Assembly: GCF_015352455.1 (NCBI RefSeq)
Contig: NZ_JADKPN010000006.1
Location: 1-64,000 of the forward strand
DNA: 64,000 nucleotides
DNA from: Nocardioides islandensis
GTDB lineage: Bacteria > Actinomycetota > Actinomycetes > Propionibacteriales > Nocardioidaceae
Reading direction: 5' to 3'
Below are positions 24,988-33,116 of the stretch, one piece after another. Position 1 is the first letter of the stretch, and each line of letters starts with the position of its first letter. Below the pieces are notes generated by a model that worked only from the letters and a program-made list of their open reading frames with translations, was not told the DNA's origin and made no database searches. The position numbers and the translations under genes were made by a program.

Positions 24988-25659
24988 TCAGTCGCTCAGG
25001 TCCCGGCTCGGCAGGCTCGACAGCAGGCCGATCCGCATCGCCGTCACCAGTGCTTGCGCCCGGTTGTTGGCGCCCAGCTTCTGGTAGATCCGGGCGATGT
25101 GGGACTTCGCCGTCGACTCGCTCAGGTAGAGCTTCTGCGCGATCCCGCCGGCGCCCAGGCCGTCGGCCAGCAGCACCAGCACCTGGTGCTCGCGGTCGGA
25201 GAGCCGGGTGGACTCCGCCGACGCGCGTCGCATCATCGCGCCGACCAGCCCGGCGCACAGGAACGACCGCGGGGAGACCACGGCGTGGCGGGCGGCCTTG
25301 ACCACCTCGGCGCTGGGGGCGTCCTTGCCGACGAACGCCGAGGCGCCGGCCTCCATGGACGCGAAGATCTGCTCGTCGCCGGAGTGCATGGTGACCACGA
25401 CCAGACCCGCCTGCTGGTTCTCCTTGCGGATCGCACGGATGATGTCCAGCCCCGTGCCGTCGGGGAGCTGGAGGTCGGTGACGACCACCTGCGGTCGCTG
25501 CTCGGCGTACGACTTGAGGGCGGAGCCCACGGTGTCCGCCTCCCCGACGACCTGCATGCCGGGCTCGCGCGAGAACGCGCCGACCAGACCCTGGCGGATC
25601 AGCTCGTGGTCGTCGACGACGAGGACGCGGACGTCGTCCTCGGGAGAAGCTGCGGTCAT
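24988..25659 (-). CDS. NarL/LuxR-family response regulator of the Tad locus
   Basis: 223 residues: receiver domain with VDDHE acidic pocket, phosphoacceptor Asp in VVTDLQLPDG and Lys in FVGKDAP, then a LuxR helix-turn-helix (LSDREHQVLVLLADGLGAGGIAQKLYLSESTAKSHIARIYQKLGA). It should bind DNA as a phosphorylated dimer. ATG 25659 (MTAASPEDDVRVLVVDD) is preferred; an earlier ATG at 25704 would overlap the kinase gene by 17 bp. Location between kinase and pilins suggests it controls the pilus. Confidence 0.9.
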   Translation of the reverse strand: MTAASPEDDVRVLVVDDHELIRQGLVGAFSREPGMQVVGEADTVGSALKSYAEQRPQVVVTDLQLPDGTGLDIIRAIRKENQQAGLVVVTMHSGDEQIFASMEAGASAFVGKDAPSAEVVKAARHAVVSPRSFLCAGLVGAMMRRASAESTRLSDREHQVLVLLADGLGAGGIAQKLYLSESTAKSHIARIYQKLGANNRAQALVTAMRIGLLSSLPSRDLSD

Positions 25660-25687
25660 GGTCTCCAGCCTGGCTGTGGGAGTCGGG

Positions 25688-27313
25688 TCACCGTTGCAGG
25701 ACACGCCCCGACCCGGACGGGTTCTGCCGGGGGGCCTGGTTGGCGGCGTTGTGTCGGCCTTGGCGCTCGGTACGTGGCCCGCCGACCGTGACGGACACGA
25801 CCGTGCCCCGCGGCTCTCGGGCGTCGACGGAGAGGTCCCCCTCGATGAGGCGGGCGCGCTCGGCCATGATCTCCAGGCCGTGGGAGTCCTCCCGCCGGCC
25901 GCGGACGCCGTGCCCGTCGTCGGACACCACGATCTCGGCGCGCGGCGGCGCCACGGTGCACTGCACCTCGATGACCGAGGGCTCGGCGTGCCGGACGGCG
26001 TTGTTCATCGCCTCCTGGGCGATGCGCATCAGCTCAGCCTCCACCTCGGGGCGCAGCCGCTGGGTCGACTCGTCCAGGGTGACCTGGATCGGGACGCCCG
26101 AGGTGCTGCTGAGATGACGGGCCAGCGAGCCGATCGCCTGGCCGAGGGACTCGTTCTCGCCGACGCTGGTGCGAAGCGTGCGCACCGACTGGCGTACCTC
26201 GCCGACCACGCTGCTGAGGCGCTCGCGGAGCACCTGGAGGCGCAGCGCCTGCTCGGGTGAGGTCGCCTCGGCCATCATGTCGTCGACGAGGTAGCCGAGG
26301 GACGCCATCTCCTGGGCGACGCCGTCGTGCATCTCGCGGGCGAGCCGTCGGCGCTCCTCGGCCGTGGCCGCGTCGCGGAACGCCGCGAACAGCAGGGCGG
26401 TGTCGAGGTGGACCACCTCGGGCTCCAGGCGCTCGGCCAGCTCGCCGAGCGTGCGCGACAGGCCGAGCGCCACCGGGTCGAGGCCGGGGGAGAGGAAGCC
26501 GGAGACGACGGCGACGGTGCCGGCGCCGCTGCTCAGCGGCAGCGCGAAGGCGGACTCGTCGATCAGCAGGACGCCCTGGTGGAAGGCACGGGCGGCCATG
26601 TCCTCGGCGGCCGCCTGCTGCTCGGCGGACCCACCGTGGTCGTTGATGATCGGGGTGAGCTGCTCGAACCGCGGCACGTGCACCACGAGTCCGCGGACCG
26701 GGAGCTCGTCGTGCACGGCGTTGGCGATGCCCGCCGAGATCGTCACGGGCTCGAGGCCGCGGCTCAGCCCGTCGGACAGCCCGATCAGCTCGCGAATCAG
26801 CGCCTGGGCGTCGCGGTAGGAGTCCAACGGGTCGATCGGCTCGCGGTACGTCGCGTGGATGAAGCCGCCGATCAGGCCGAGGCCGGCGCTGAAGATCACC
26901 CACGTGAGCGTCGTGCGACTGGCCTCGGCGCTCATCGTCCCGTAGGAGACCATCGAGACCAGGCTGAGGGCGAGCAGCTCGCAGGCCAGCGACACCACGG
27001 CGCCGCGCGTGCCGCGGCGCAGCCCCGCGGTGAACGGCGGGAACGTCAGTGCCGCGAGCACCTGGAGGGTGTCCGGCACGGCCAGTGCGCAGGCCACGCC
27101 GACCAGCGCCGCCTCGATCGGGATCGCCACCAGGCGGGGGATGGGCATCCGCTCGGCCGCGGTGGCGGCCAGCCACACGCAGCCGATGCTGACCATGGTC
27201 AGGGCGGCGGCGCTGTCCTTGGCGAGCACGCTCGCCGTGATGAGAGCGATCAGCGCGAACAGCCGGGTGGTGGCAGCCAGGAAGGCGTACTGCCTCGTGC
27301 TGCGCCCGTTCAT
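25688..27313 (-). CDS. NarL-type sensor histidine kinase of the Tad locus
   Basis: 541 residues. About five membrane helices (12-160) lead to a GAF-like region (about 190-300) and a HisKA_3 domain with REMHDGVAQEMASLGYLV, phospho-His near 328, then a HATPase with NNAVRHAEPSVI and VSDDGHGVRGRREDSHGLEIM. It is the obvious partner of the regulator at 24988-25659. It follows tadC by 34 bp on the same strand, so kinase, regulator and pilus machine are one transcription unit or nearly so. Signal unknown. Confidence 0.9.
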   Translation of the reverse strand: MNGRSTRQYAFLAATTRLFALIALITASVLAKDSAAALTMVSIGCVWLAATAAERMPIPRLVAIPIEAALVGVACALAVPDTLQVLAALTFPPFTAGLRRGTRGAVVSLACELLALSLVSMVSYGTMSAEASRTTLTWVIFSAGLGLIGGFIHATYREPIDPLDSYRDAQALIRELIGLSDGLSRGLEPVTISAGIANAVHDELPVRGLVVHVPRFEQLTPIINDHGGSAEQQAAAEDMAARAFHQGVLLIDESAFALPLSSGAGTVAVVSGFLSPGLDPVALGLSRTLGELAERLEPEVVHLDTALLFAAFRDAATAEERRRLAREMHDGVAQEMASLGYLVDDMMAEATSPEQALRLQVLRERLSSVVGEVRQSVRTLRTSVGENESLGQAIGSLARHLSSTSGVPIQVTLDESTQRLRPEVEAELMRIAQEAMNNAVRHAEPSVIEVQCTVAPPRAEIVVSDDGHGVRGRREDSHGLEIMAERARLIEGDLSVDAREPRGTVVSVTVGGPRTERQGRHNAANQAPRQNPSGSGRVLQR

Positions 27314-27347
27314 GTGGGCCCCGTCATGTGTGATCGCTCGGTCGGCT

Positions 27348-28274
27348 CTACTTGCCGGAGAAGCTGTCGATCATGTGGATGGCCGCCGGGCCCATGACCG
27401 CGACGAAGAGGCAGGGGAGGATGCAGAAGATCAGCGGGATGGTCATCTTGACCGGCACCTGCTGCGCCTTCTCCTCGGCCCGCTGACGCCTCTTGACCCG
27501 CATCTCCGAGGACTGCACGCGCAGCACGTTGGCGATCGGGATGCCGAAGGCGTCGGCCTGCACCATGGAGCTCACGAACGACCGCAGCTCGACGACGCTG
27601 GTGCGCTCGGCCAGAGCGCGGAGCGCCTCGGACCGCGACGAGCCGATCTGCATCTCCCGCAGCACGCGGGAGAACTCGTCGGCCAACGGACCCTGGGTGT
27701 TGTGGGCGACCTGCTGGAGGGCGGCGTCGAAACCGAGGCCCGACTCGACCGAGATGGTGAGCAGGTCGATCGCGTCGGGCAGCTCGCGCTGCAGGCGGCT
27801 CGCCCGGTCGTAGCCCTTCTGGTACAGGTACATCGCCGGGGCGAAGAAGCCGGCCAGTGCCACGCCCGCAATCACGACGATCTTGGTCGTCGGCGAGTCG
27901 AAGACCAACGAGAAGATCACGCCGCCCAGGAAGCCGCCGATCGCCCCGAGCACCTTGCCGCTCAGCACCCGCTCCACGGTCCAGCCGGGGGGGTTGCCCG
28001 CGAGGTCCAGCTTGCGTCGGATGCGGTCCGCGCTGTCGGCGCCGGACAGGCGTCGGCCGAGGCCGACGAACCTGTTCTGCAGCGGCGCGAGGACGCGCTC
28101 GCCGAAGGGCTTCTCCAGCTCGCGGGTCAGCTCCTTGGGTGCCGTCGTCATCGCCTCGATCAGCTCGAGGGAGCGGGCGACACCCGTGGCGGTGGTGGTG
28201 CCGCGCAGGGCGGAGGCCACCAGGCCCAGGGACACGAAGACGAGCAGTGCGCCCATGACGAAGAGCATCGTCAT
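27348..28274 (-). CDS. tadC: Tad pilus inner-membrane platform protein TadC
   Basis: 308 residues with a type II secretion F (GspF) domain and about four helices. The core motif region (LPDAIDLLTISVESGLGFDAALQQVAHNTQGPLADEFSRVLREMQIG) is diagnostic of TadC. It forms the platform with TadB that the TadA ATPase drives. Start 1 bp from the tadB stop indicates coupling. Confidence 0.93.
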   Translation of the reverse strand: MTMLFVMGALLVFVSLGLVASALRGTTTATGVARSLELIEAMTTAPKELTRELEKPFGERVLAPLQNRFVGLGRRLSGADSADRIRRKLDLAGNPPGWTVERVLSGKVLGAIGGFLGGVIFSLVFDSPTTKIVVIAGVALAGFFAPAMYLYQKGYDRASRLQRELPDAIDLLTISVESGLGFDAALQQVAHNTQGPLADEFSRVLREMQIGSSRSEALRALAERTSVVELRSFVSSMVQADAFGIPIANVLRVQSSEMRVKRRQRAEEKAQQVPVKMTIPLIFCILPCLFVAVMGPAAIHMIDSFSGK

Positions 28275-28275
28275 G

Positions 28276-29301
28276 TCAGACCTCCACCTTGATGATCCGG
28301 CTCATCCAGAATGCGCCCACCGAGAGGATGACCGCTGCGCCGCCGAGCATCAACAGTCCCAGCGGCCGGGTGAACATGACGTTCACGTAGTCACCCTTGG
28401 TCAGCATCAGGTAGACCAGGAAGCCGGGCGGCAGGCCGCCGAGCACGTAGGCCGACAGCTTGCCCTCGGCGGCCAGGGCGGCCACCTGACGACGCATGTA
28501 CTCGCGCTCGCGGATCGTGCCCGCGACCGTGTCCAGCAGCTCGGCCAGGTTGCCACCGACGCGACGCTGGATGTTGATCGCCATCACGACCCACTCGAAG
28601 TCCTTGCTCTGGAACCGCTCGGCCACGCCCTGGAGAGCGACCTCCAGGCCCACGCCCAGCCGCGTCTCCACGAGCACCCGGCGGAACTCCGAGGCGATCG
28701 GCTCCACGCCCTCGTTGACGATGGTGTCGACCGACTGGGCCAGCGACAGACCCGCGGAGAGCGAGCCGGACATCAGCTGCAACGTGTCGGGCAGGTGCGA
28801 GGCGAACGCCTTGAACCGGCGGCGCCGGCGGAAGCCGAGGTAGAACCAGGGGCCGATGGCACCGAACGCGAGGAAGAGCAGGCCGATGCCGAGGCTGCCG
28901 CCGCCGATGAGGGTGCCGAGGAATCCGGCCGCCAGCATGATGCCGGTGTGCACCAGCAGCCACTCGGACGCGTTGAGCTGGCTGCCGGCGCTCTCGAGCC
29001 GCGCGGCGATGCGCATCTCGAGGCCCTTGTTGCGCCTGAGGACGTTCGCGGCCGCCGACTTCGCGGTGGCGAGCTGGTCATCGGGTCGAGCCGAGACCAG
29101 GCCGGGGTTCACGCCCTGCGTGTAGCGGCTGACCCGCTCCTCGGCGGTCATCTCGCGCTCGTAGGGGATGGCCATGGTGAGGACGCCGAGCAGCCCGAGC
29201 CCGAGCGCGCCGAGGCCGGCGTACAACGCCCAGCCCGGCATGTCGGTGATGGCCCAGGCAGACAGGTGGGCGGTCACGTGGGTGGTGAGCTGCAGGGTCA
29301 T
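28276..29301 (-). CDS. tadB: Tad pilus inner-membrane platform protein TadB
   Basis: 341 residues; one N-terminal helix, a middle cytoplasmic part, two helices around 140-180, the GspF-type motif LPDTLQLMSGSLSAGLSLAQSVDTIVNEGVEPIASEFRRVLVETRLG, and C-terminal helices. Partner of TadC. The start overlaps the tadA stop by 4 bp. Confidence 0.93.
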   Translation of the reverse strand: MTLQLTTHVTAHLSAWAITDMPGWALYAGLGALGLGLLGVLTMAIPYEREMTAEERVSRYTQGVNPGLVSARPDDQLATAKSAAANVLRRNKGLEMRIAARLESAGSQLNASEWLLVHTGIMLAAGFLGTLIGGGSLGIGLLFLAFGAIGPWFYLGFRRRRRFKAFASHLPDTLQLMSGSLSAGLSLAQSVDTIVNEGVEPIASEFRRVLVETRLGVGLEVALQGVAERFQSKDFEWVVMAINIQRRVGGNLAELLDTVAGTIREREYMRRQVAALAAEGKLSAYVLGGLPPGFLVYLMLTKGDYVNVMFTRPLGLLMLGGAAVILSVGAFWMSRIIKVEV

Positions 29302-30911
29302 CGAGCGCCCCGCGAGAAGATCAGCGGGTCGACGGTGACGTTGGAGTGCGTCATCTTCTCCAGGAACTTCGGCCGCAGACCGGTCGGGATCAGGCCACCG
29401 AGGGCACGGCCCTGGTGGTCGAAGCCGGCGGAGTGGTCGTAGACGAAGATGTCCTGGAGGGTGATCACGTCGCCCTCCATCGACTCCACCTCGGTCACGT
29501 GGGTGACCCGGCGCGAGCCGTCCTTGAAGCGGGTCTGGTGGACGATCAGGTCCACCGCGGAGGCGACCTGCTCACGGATGGCGCGGACCGGGAGGTCCAT
29601 GCCGGCCATCAGCACCATCGTCTCCATGCGGGCGAGCGTGTCGCGCGGGCCGTTGGAGTGGAGGGTACAGATCGAGCCGTCGTGACCGGTGTTCATGGCC
29701 TGGAGCATGTCGAGCGCGGAGGCGTCGCGGACCTCACCGACGATGATGCGGTCGGGGCGCATACGCAAGGAGTTCTTCACCAGGTCGCGGATGGTGACCG
29801 CGCCCTTGCCCTCGATGTTGTTCGGGCGGGACTCCAGGCGCACCACGTGGTCCTGCTTCAGCTGGAGCTCGGCGGCGTCCTCGATGGTGACGATCCGCTC
29901 GTCGCCGGGGATGAACGACGACAGCACGTTGAGGGTGGTCGTCTTGCCGGCGCCGGTGCTCCCGGACACGATGATGTTGAGACGTCCCCGGACGCACGCG
30001 TCGAGGAAGTCGGCGGTCTTGTCCGAGATCGACCCGAAGTCGATCAGGTTGTGCACCGTCAGCGGGTCGGTGGCGAACTTGCGGATCGTCAGGCAGGACC
30101 CGTCGATCGCCAGCGGCGGGATGACCGCGTTGACACGGCTGCCGTCAGGGAGGCGGGCGTCCACCATCGGGCTGGACTCGTCGACGCGGCGGCCGATGCG
30201 GGACACGATCTTGTCGATGGTGCGGCGCAGGTGGGCCTCGTCGGCGAACTGCGCCTTCACCGGCGTCAGCCGGCCGTCCTTCTCCAGGTAGATCGAGTCG
30301 TGGCCGTTGACCATGACCTCGGTGACGTCCGAGTCGCGCAGGAAGGGCTCGATCGGGCCGTAGCCGAGGATGTCGTCGCTGATCTCCTGGGTGATCCGCT
30401 GCCGGTCGGCGTTGCTGATCGGGCGCTCCTGGCGCGACAGCACGTCGCTGAGCACCTGGCGGACCCGGCTCTCCAGGTCGGCCTGGTCGACGTCGGCGGC
30501 GTACAGGTGCGGGCCGAGCTGCTTGACCAGCTCGGTGTGCACGTGGCCCTTGAGCTCCTCGATCCGCTCGGTCTCGGCGCCGGCCCCGCGGCGGCGCGAG
30601 GTCGGCTCGGCGGGCTTCTGGGCGGCACGGCGACGGGCGTCGGCCTCGGCGGCCGTCGACGTGTACTCCTTCGCGGCGCCGGGGGCAGGACCGGCCGACT
30701 GGGCACCGCCCGCCGCACCGCCCGGTGCGGCGCCCGGTGCGCCGCCAGGAGCGGGGCCGGGGTCGGTGGCCGTCGAGCCGTTGCTGGCCGCGGGACCCGG
30801 CGCGCCGTTCTCGGCGGCGGGTTCGGCGGCGGGATCGGCCGTCGGGGTGGTCGCCTGGCTCGCCTCCGCCTGACGGCGGGCGGCGGCAAGGCGTTCGGCA
30901 AGGCTGCTCAT
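29298..30911 (-). CDS. tadA: Tad/CpaF secretion ATPase TadA
   Basis: 537 residues. A disordered Ala/Pro/Gly-rich N-terminus (1-110) precedes a helical CpaF domain and the secretion ATPase: Walker A GSTGAGKTTT (about 318), Asp box ERIVTIEDAAELQL, Walker B RPDRIIVGEVRD (about 390) and His box GHDGSICTLHSNGPRD. It hydrolyses ATP to assemble, and possibly retract, the Flp pilus. It lies 3 bp after tadZ. Confidence 0.95.
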   Translation of the reverse strand: MSSLAERLAAARRQAEASQATTPTADPAAEPAAENGAPGPAASNGSTATDPGPAPGGAPGAAPGGAAGGAQSAGPAPGAAKEYTSTAAEADARRRAAQKPAEPTSRRRGAGAETERIEELKGHVHTELVKQLGPHLYAADVDQADLESRVRQVLSDVLSRQERPISNADRQRITQEISDDILGYGPIEPFLRDSDVTEVMVNGHDSIYLEKDGRLTPVKAQFADEAHLRRTIDKIVSRIGRRVDESSPMVDARLPDGSRVNAVIPPLAIDGSCLTIRKFATDPLTVHNLIDFGSISDKTADFLDACVRGRLNIIVSGSTGAGKTTTLNVLSSFIPGDERIVTIEDAAELQLKQDHVVRLESRPNNIEGKGAVTIRDLVKNSLRMRPDRIIVGEVRDASALDMLQAMNTGHDGSICTLHSNGPRDTLARMETMVLMAGMDLPVRAIREQVASAVDLIVHQTRFKDGSRRVTHVTEVESMEGDVITLQDIFVYDHSAGFDHQGRALGGLIPTGLRPKFLEKMTHSNVTVDPLIFSRGAR

Positions 30912-30914
30912 GGC

Positions 30915-32099
30915 CTACCTCCTGATCCTGAAGATGCGGGACCGGCGCTCGCCCTCTTCCTCCAGGTGCCGGCCGGGGCCGGACGCGGGGGAGAGGGGCT
31001 CACCGGTGAACATGGCGGCGAGGTTGCGGATGGCCGCGCTCGAGGGGTGGTTGGGGGACGAGGTGAGGATCGGGACGCCGGAGTTGGTGGACGCGGCGAT
31101 GTCGATCGAGGTGGTGATCTGGGTGGAGATGTCCATGCCGAGGATGGACTCCACCTTCTGCGCGTCGATGCCGACGGCGTCGTCGGCCCGGTTGAGCAGG
31201 AGGTGCCGGTGCCCGCGCCCGATGTTGAGCATCTCGAGGGTGTCGAGGGCGACCTTGACGTTCTTGAGGGTCGGTACGTCGAGCGTCGCGATGATCACGC
31301 ACTCGTCGGTGTCCTCCAGGACGGTCAGGGTCTGCTCGTCGAACGCCGGCGCGGAGTCGACCACGATGTAGTCGAACATCGTGCGCAGCGTCCGCAGGGT
31401 CTGGCTGATGAGAGCCGGGCTGATCCGGTCGCGGACGTCCGGGTGGCTCGGCGCCGGGAGCACCTTGAGGGAGTCCTGGTACCGGGCCAGCAGCGAGTCC
31501 AGGAGCGCGACGTCGACGTTGTCCTCGGAGCCCACGGCGTGCTCGATGGTGTGGGTCGGGAAGAGCTGGAGCGTGATCGCCACGTCCCCGAAGGCGAGGT
31601 CGAAGTCCACCAGGCACACCTGGCGGTTGCCCTTGTCGGTGAGCGCGAGCGCCAGGTTGACCGCGATGGTGGTCTTGCCGACGCCGCCCTTCGGCGAGAA
31701 CACCGAGATCACGGTGCCGTGGTGCTCGGAGGCCGAAGGACCGCGCAGGGCCACCGAGAACTGGTGCGCCCGCGTCACGGCCCCGGCGATGCTGTCCAGG
31801 TCGTTGAGGGCGACCACCTCCCTCGCCCCGGCCTGCATGGCCCGGGCGAGGGTCTGGGTGTCGAAGCTCTCCCTGACCAGCACGACTCCGGTCATCGGCC
31901 TGCTGACCCGCAGGCCCTCGCAGACCGCGACCGCGTCGTCGAACCGGACGTTCGGGCCGAGAACCACGACGTACTCGTCGGTGTGCTGGGCCAACCAGGG
32001 CAGCAGTCTGTCGGTGGAGTCGACGGACTGGCACCCGGGAGGGAGCGCACCGAGGAGCCGGCGGACGCTACCGCCGTCGGGATCGACGATGACGGGCAT
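30915..32099 (-). CDS. tadZ: TadZ/CpaE-like pilus localisation ATPase
   Basis: 394 residues. An atypical receiver-like domain (1-125) is followed by a MinD/ParA-type ATPase with the deviant Walker A SPKGGVGKTT (about 139), VDFDLAFGD and DYIVVDSAP. CpaE/TadZ proteins place the pilus machine at a cell site. The arginine-rich C-terminal tail is typical of membrane or partner binding. ATG start after GGAAGGTAG. Confidence 0.92.
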   Translation of the reverse strand: MPVIVDPDGGSVRRLLGALPPGCQSVDSTDRLLPWLAQHTDEYVVVLGPNVRFDDAVAVCEGLRVSRPMTGVVLVRESFDTQTLARAMQAGAREVVALNDLDSIAGAVTRAHQFSVALRGPSASEHHGTVISVFSPKGGVGKTTIAVNLALALTDKGNRQVCLVDFDLAFGDVAITLQLFPTHTIEHAVGSEDNVDVALLDSLLARYQDSLKVLPAPSHPDVRDRISPALISQTLRTLRTMFDYIVVDSAPAFDEQTLTVLEDTDECVIIATLDVPTLKNVKVALDTLEMLNIGRGHRHLLLNRADDAVGIDAQKVESILGMDISTQITTSIDIAASTNSGVPILTSSPNHPSSAAIRNLAAMFTGEPLSPASGPGRHLEEEGERRSRIFRIRR

Positions 32100-32126
32100 G
32101 GACTACCTTCCGGAGTGGTGGAGAGG

Positions 32127-32894
32127 TCAGGGGAGCACGTCGGTGTTGGTGGTCTCTTGACCCTCGGCGACCGTGCTGTCCTTGGTCAGAAGGGCGAAGG
32201 TGACGTCCAGCGTCTTGGACGCGAGGATCACCTTCTGAGCCTGATCCTGGGTGAGGGCCAGCGTCAACAGGGTCCGCGGGAGCTGCTCGGTCTGCTGGGT
32301 GCCGTCCTCGGCGGTCGTCGTGGTGGTCACCGGGGTCGTGCTGCCGACGCCGAGCACGGTGACGCGGTCGAGGAGCAGCTTGGTCTTGGCGGCCACCGCG
32401 GCGGGCGCGTTCGGGTCGGCGCTCGTCTGGGCGGCGTTGGTGGACGTCACGAAGATCGCCACCTCCGAGCCCGGGTTGACGAAGCCGGCCACGCGGTCGG
32501 GGTCGGTGAGGTTGACCGAGATCGCCATCATCTTGGCCGGGATGCCGAGCGGCGAGGCCGCGTCGGCGGCGTTCGCGCCGAACTTGTCGGCGACGATCTG
32601 CTCGCCCGGGAGGATGTTCTGCAGCGCCACGGTGCCCTTGAGGGCGTCCGGGCTGGTCTGCACGTTGGCGAGCAGCTGGCTGCGAGCGACACCCTTGGGC
32701 ACGATCTTGCCGGCGTCGAGTGCGGCCTGGTAGCTCTCACCGGACTCGATCGGCTGGGCGGCGGTGAGGACCGTGACGGCGTCCACGCTGTCTTGCGCGC
32801 GGGCATCCGCACTGCGGACGTAGAGGAAGACGAGGAGCGTGCCGAGAGCGGCGACGACTGCGGCGATGATCAGGAGGACCCTGCGGCGATCCAT
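32127..32894 (-). CDS. cpaB: CpaB/RcpC-family pilus assembly protein
   Basis: 255 residues. One N-terminal signal-anchor helix (MDRRRVLLIIAAVVAALGTLLVFLYV), a SAF domain (about 40-100; TVLTAAQPIESGESYQ, LPGEQIVADKF) and a CpaB C-terminal domain. In Gram-positives it would be anchored outside the membrane and assist pilus export. It is the first gene of the locus. The outer-membrane secretin RcpA is absent, as expected. Confidence 0.9.
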   Translation of the reverse strand: MDRRRVLLIIAAVVAALGTLLVFLYVRSADARAQDSVDAVTVLTAAQPIESGESYQAALDAGKIVPKGVARSQLLANVQTSPDALKGTVALQNILPGEQIVADKFGANAADAASPLGIPAKMMAISVNLTDPDRVAGFVNPGSEVAIFVTSTNAAQTSADPNAPAAVAAKTKLLLDRVTVLGVGSTTPVTTTTTAEDGTQQTEQLPRTLLTLALTQDQAQKVILASKTLDVTFALLTKDSTVAEGQETTNTDVLP

Positions 32895-33028
32895 CGGCTG
32901 TGACCCTTTCGGTGGCCTGGCGGTCGACCCAGCACCCCCCAGCGCTGGAATGAGGCTTGCGAGTGGTTGAGCGAACGTCTGTGCTGTTGAGTGGGGATTA
33001 GGCGACCGTTCCGGCTCGCCGCTTGGAA

Positions 33029-33069
33029 TCGTAAAGGCGCGCTTCGGGCCGGGAGGGCTTTTCGTAAAG
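33029..33069. promoter_or_regulatory. direct repeat TCGTAAAG x2 in the cpaB upstream region
   Basis: TCGTAAAG is present at 33029-33036 and 33062-33069, 33 bp apart (three helical turns), in the 222-bp gap between cpaB and the fadD-like gene stop. AT-rich words stand out here and could be binding sites for the locus regulator. No gene was seen in the gap. Confidence 0.3.
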
Positions 33070-33116
33070 AATGTGCGCGCGCGTCCGTCTGGCGGATCGA
33101 CAGGCGAGACGGATGC

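Noticed and set aside
29346..32903. 1185-codon open frame antisense to the Tad operon
   Set aside because: Low-complexity Arg/Gly/Val-rich translation; it mirrors tadA-tadZ-cpaB, a normal effect of high GC content.
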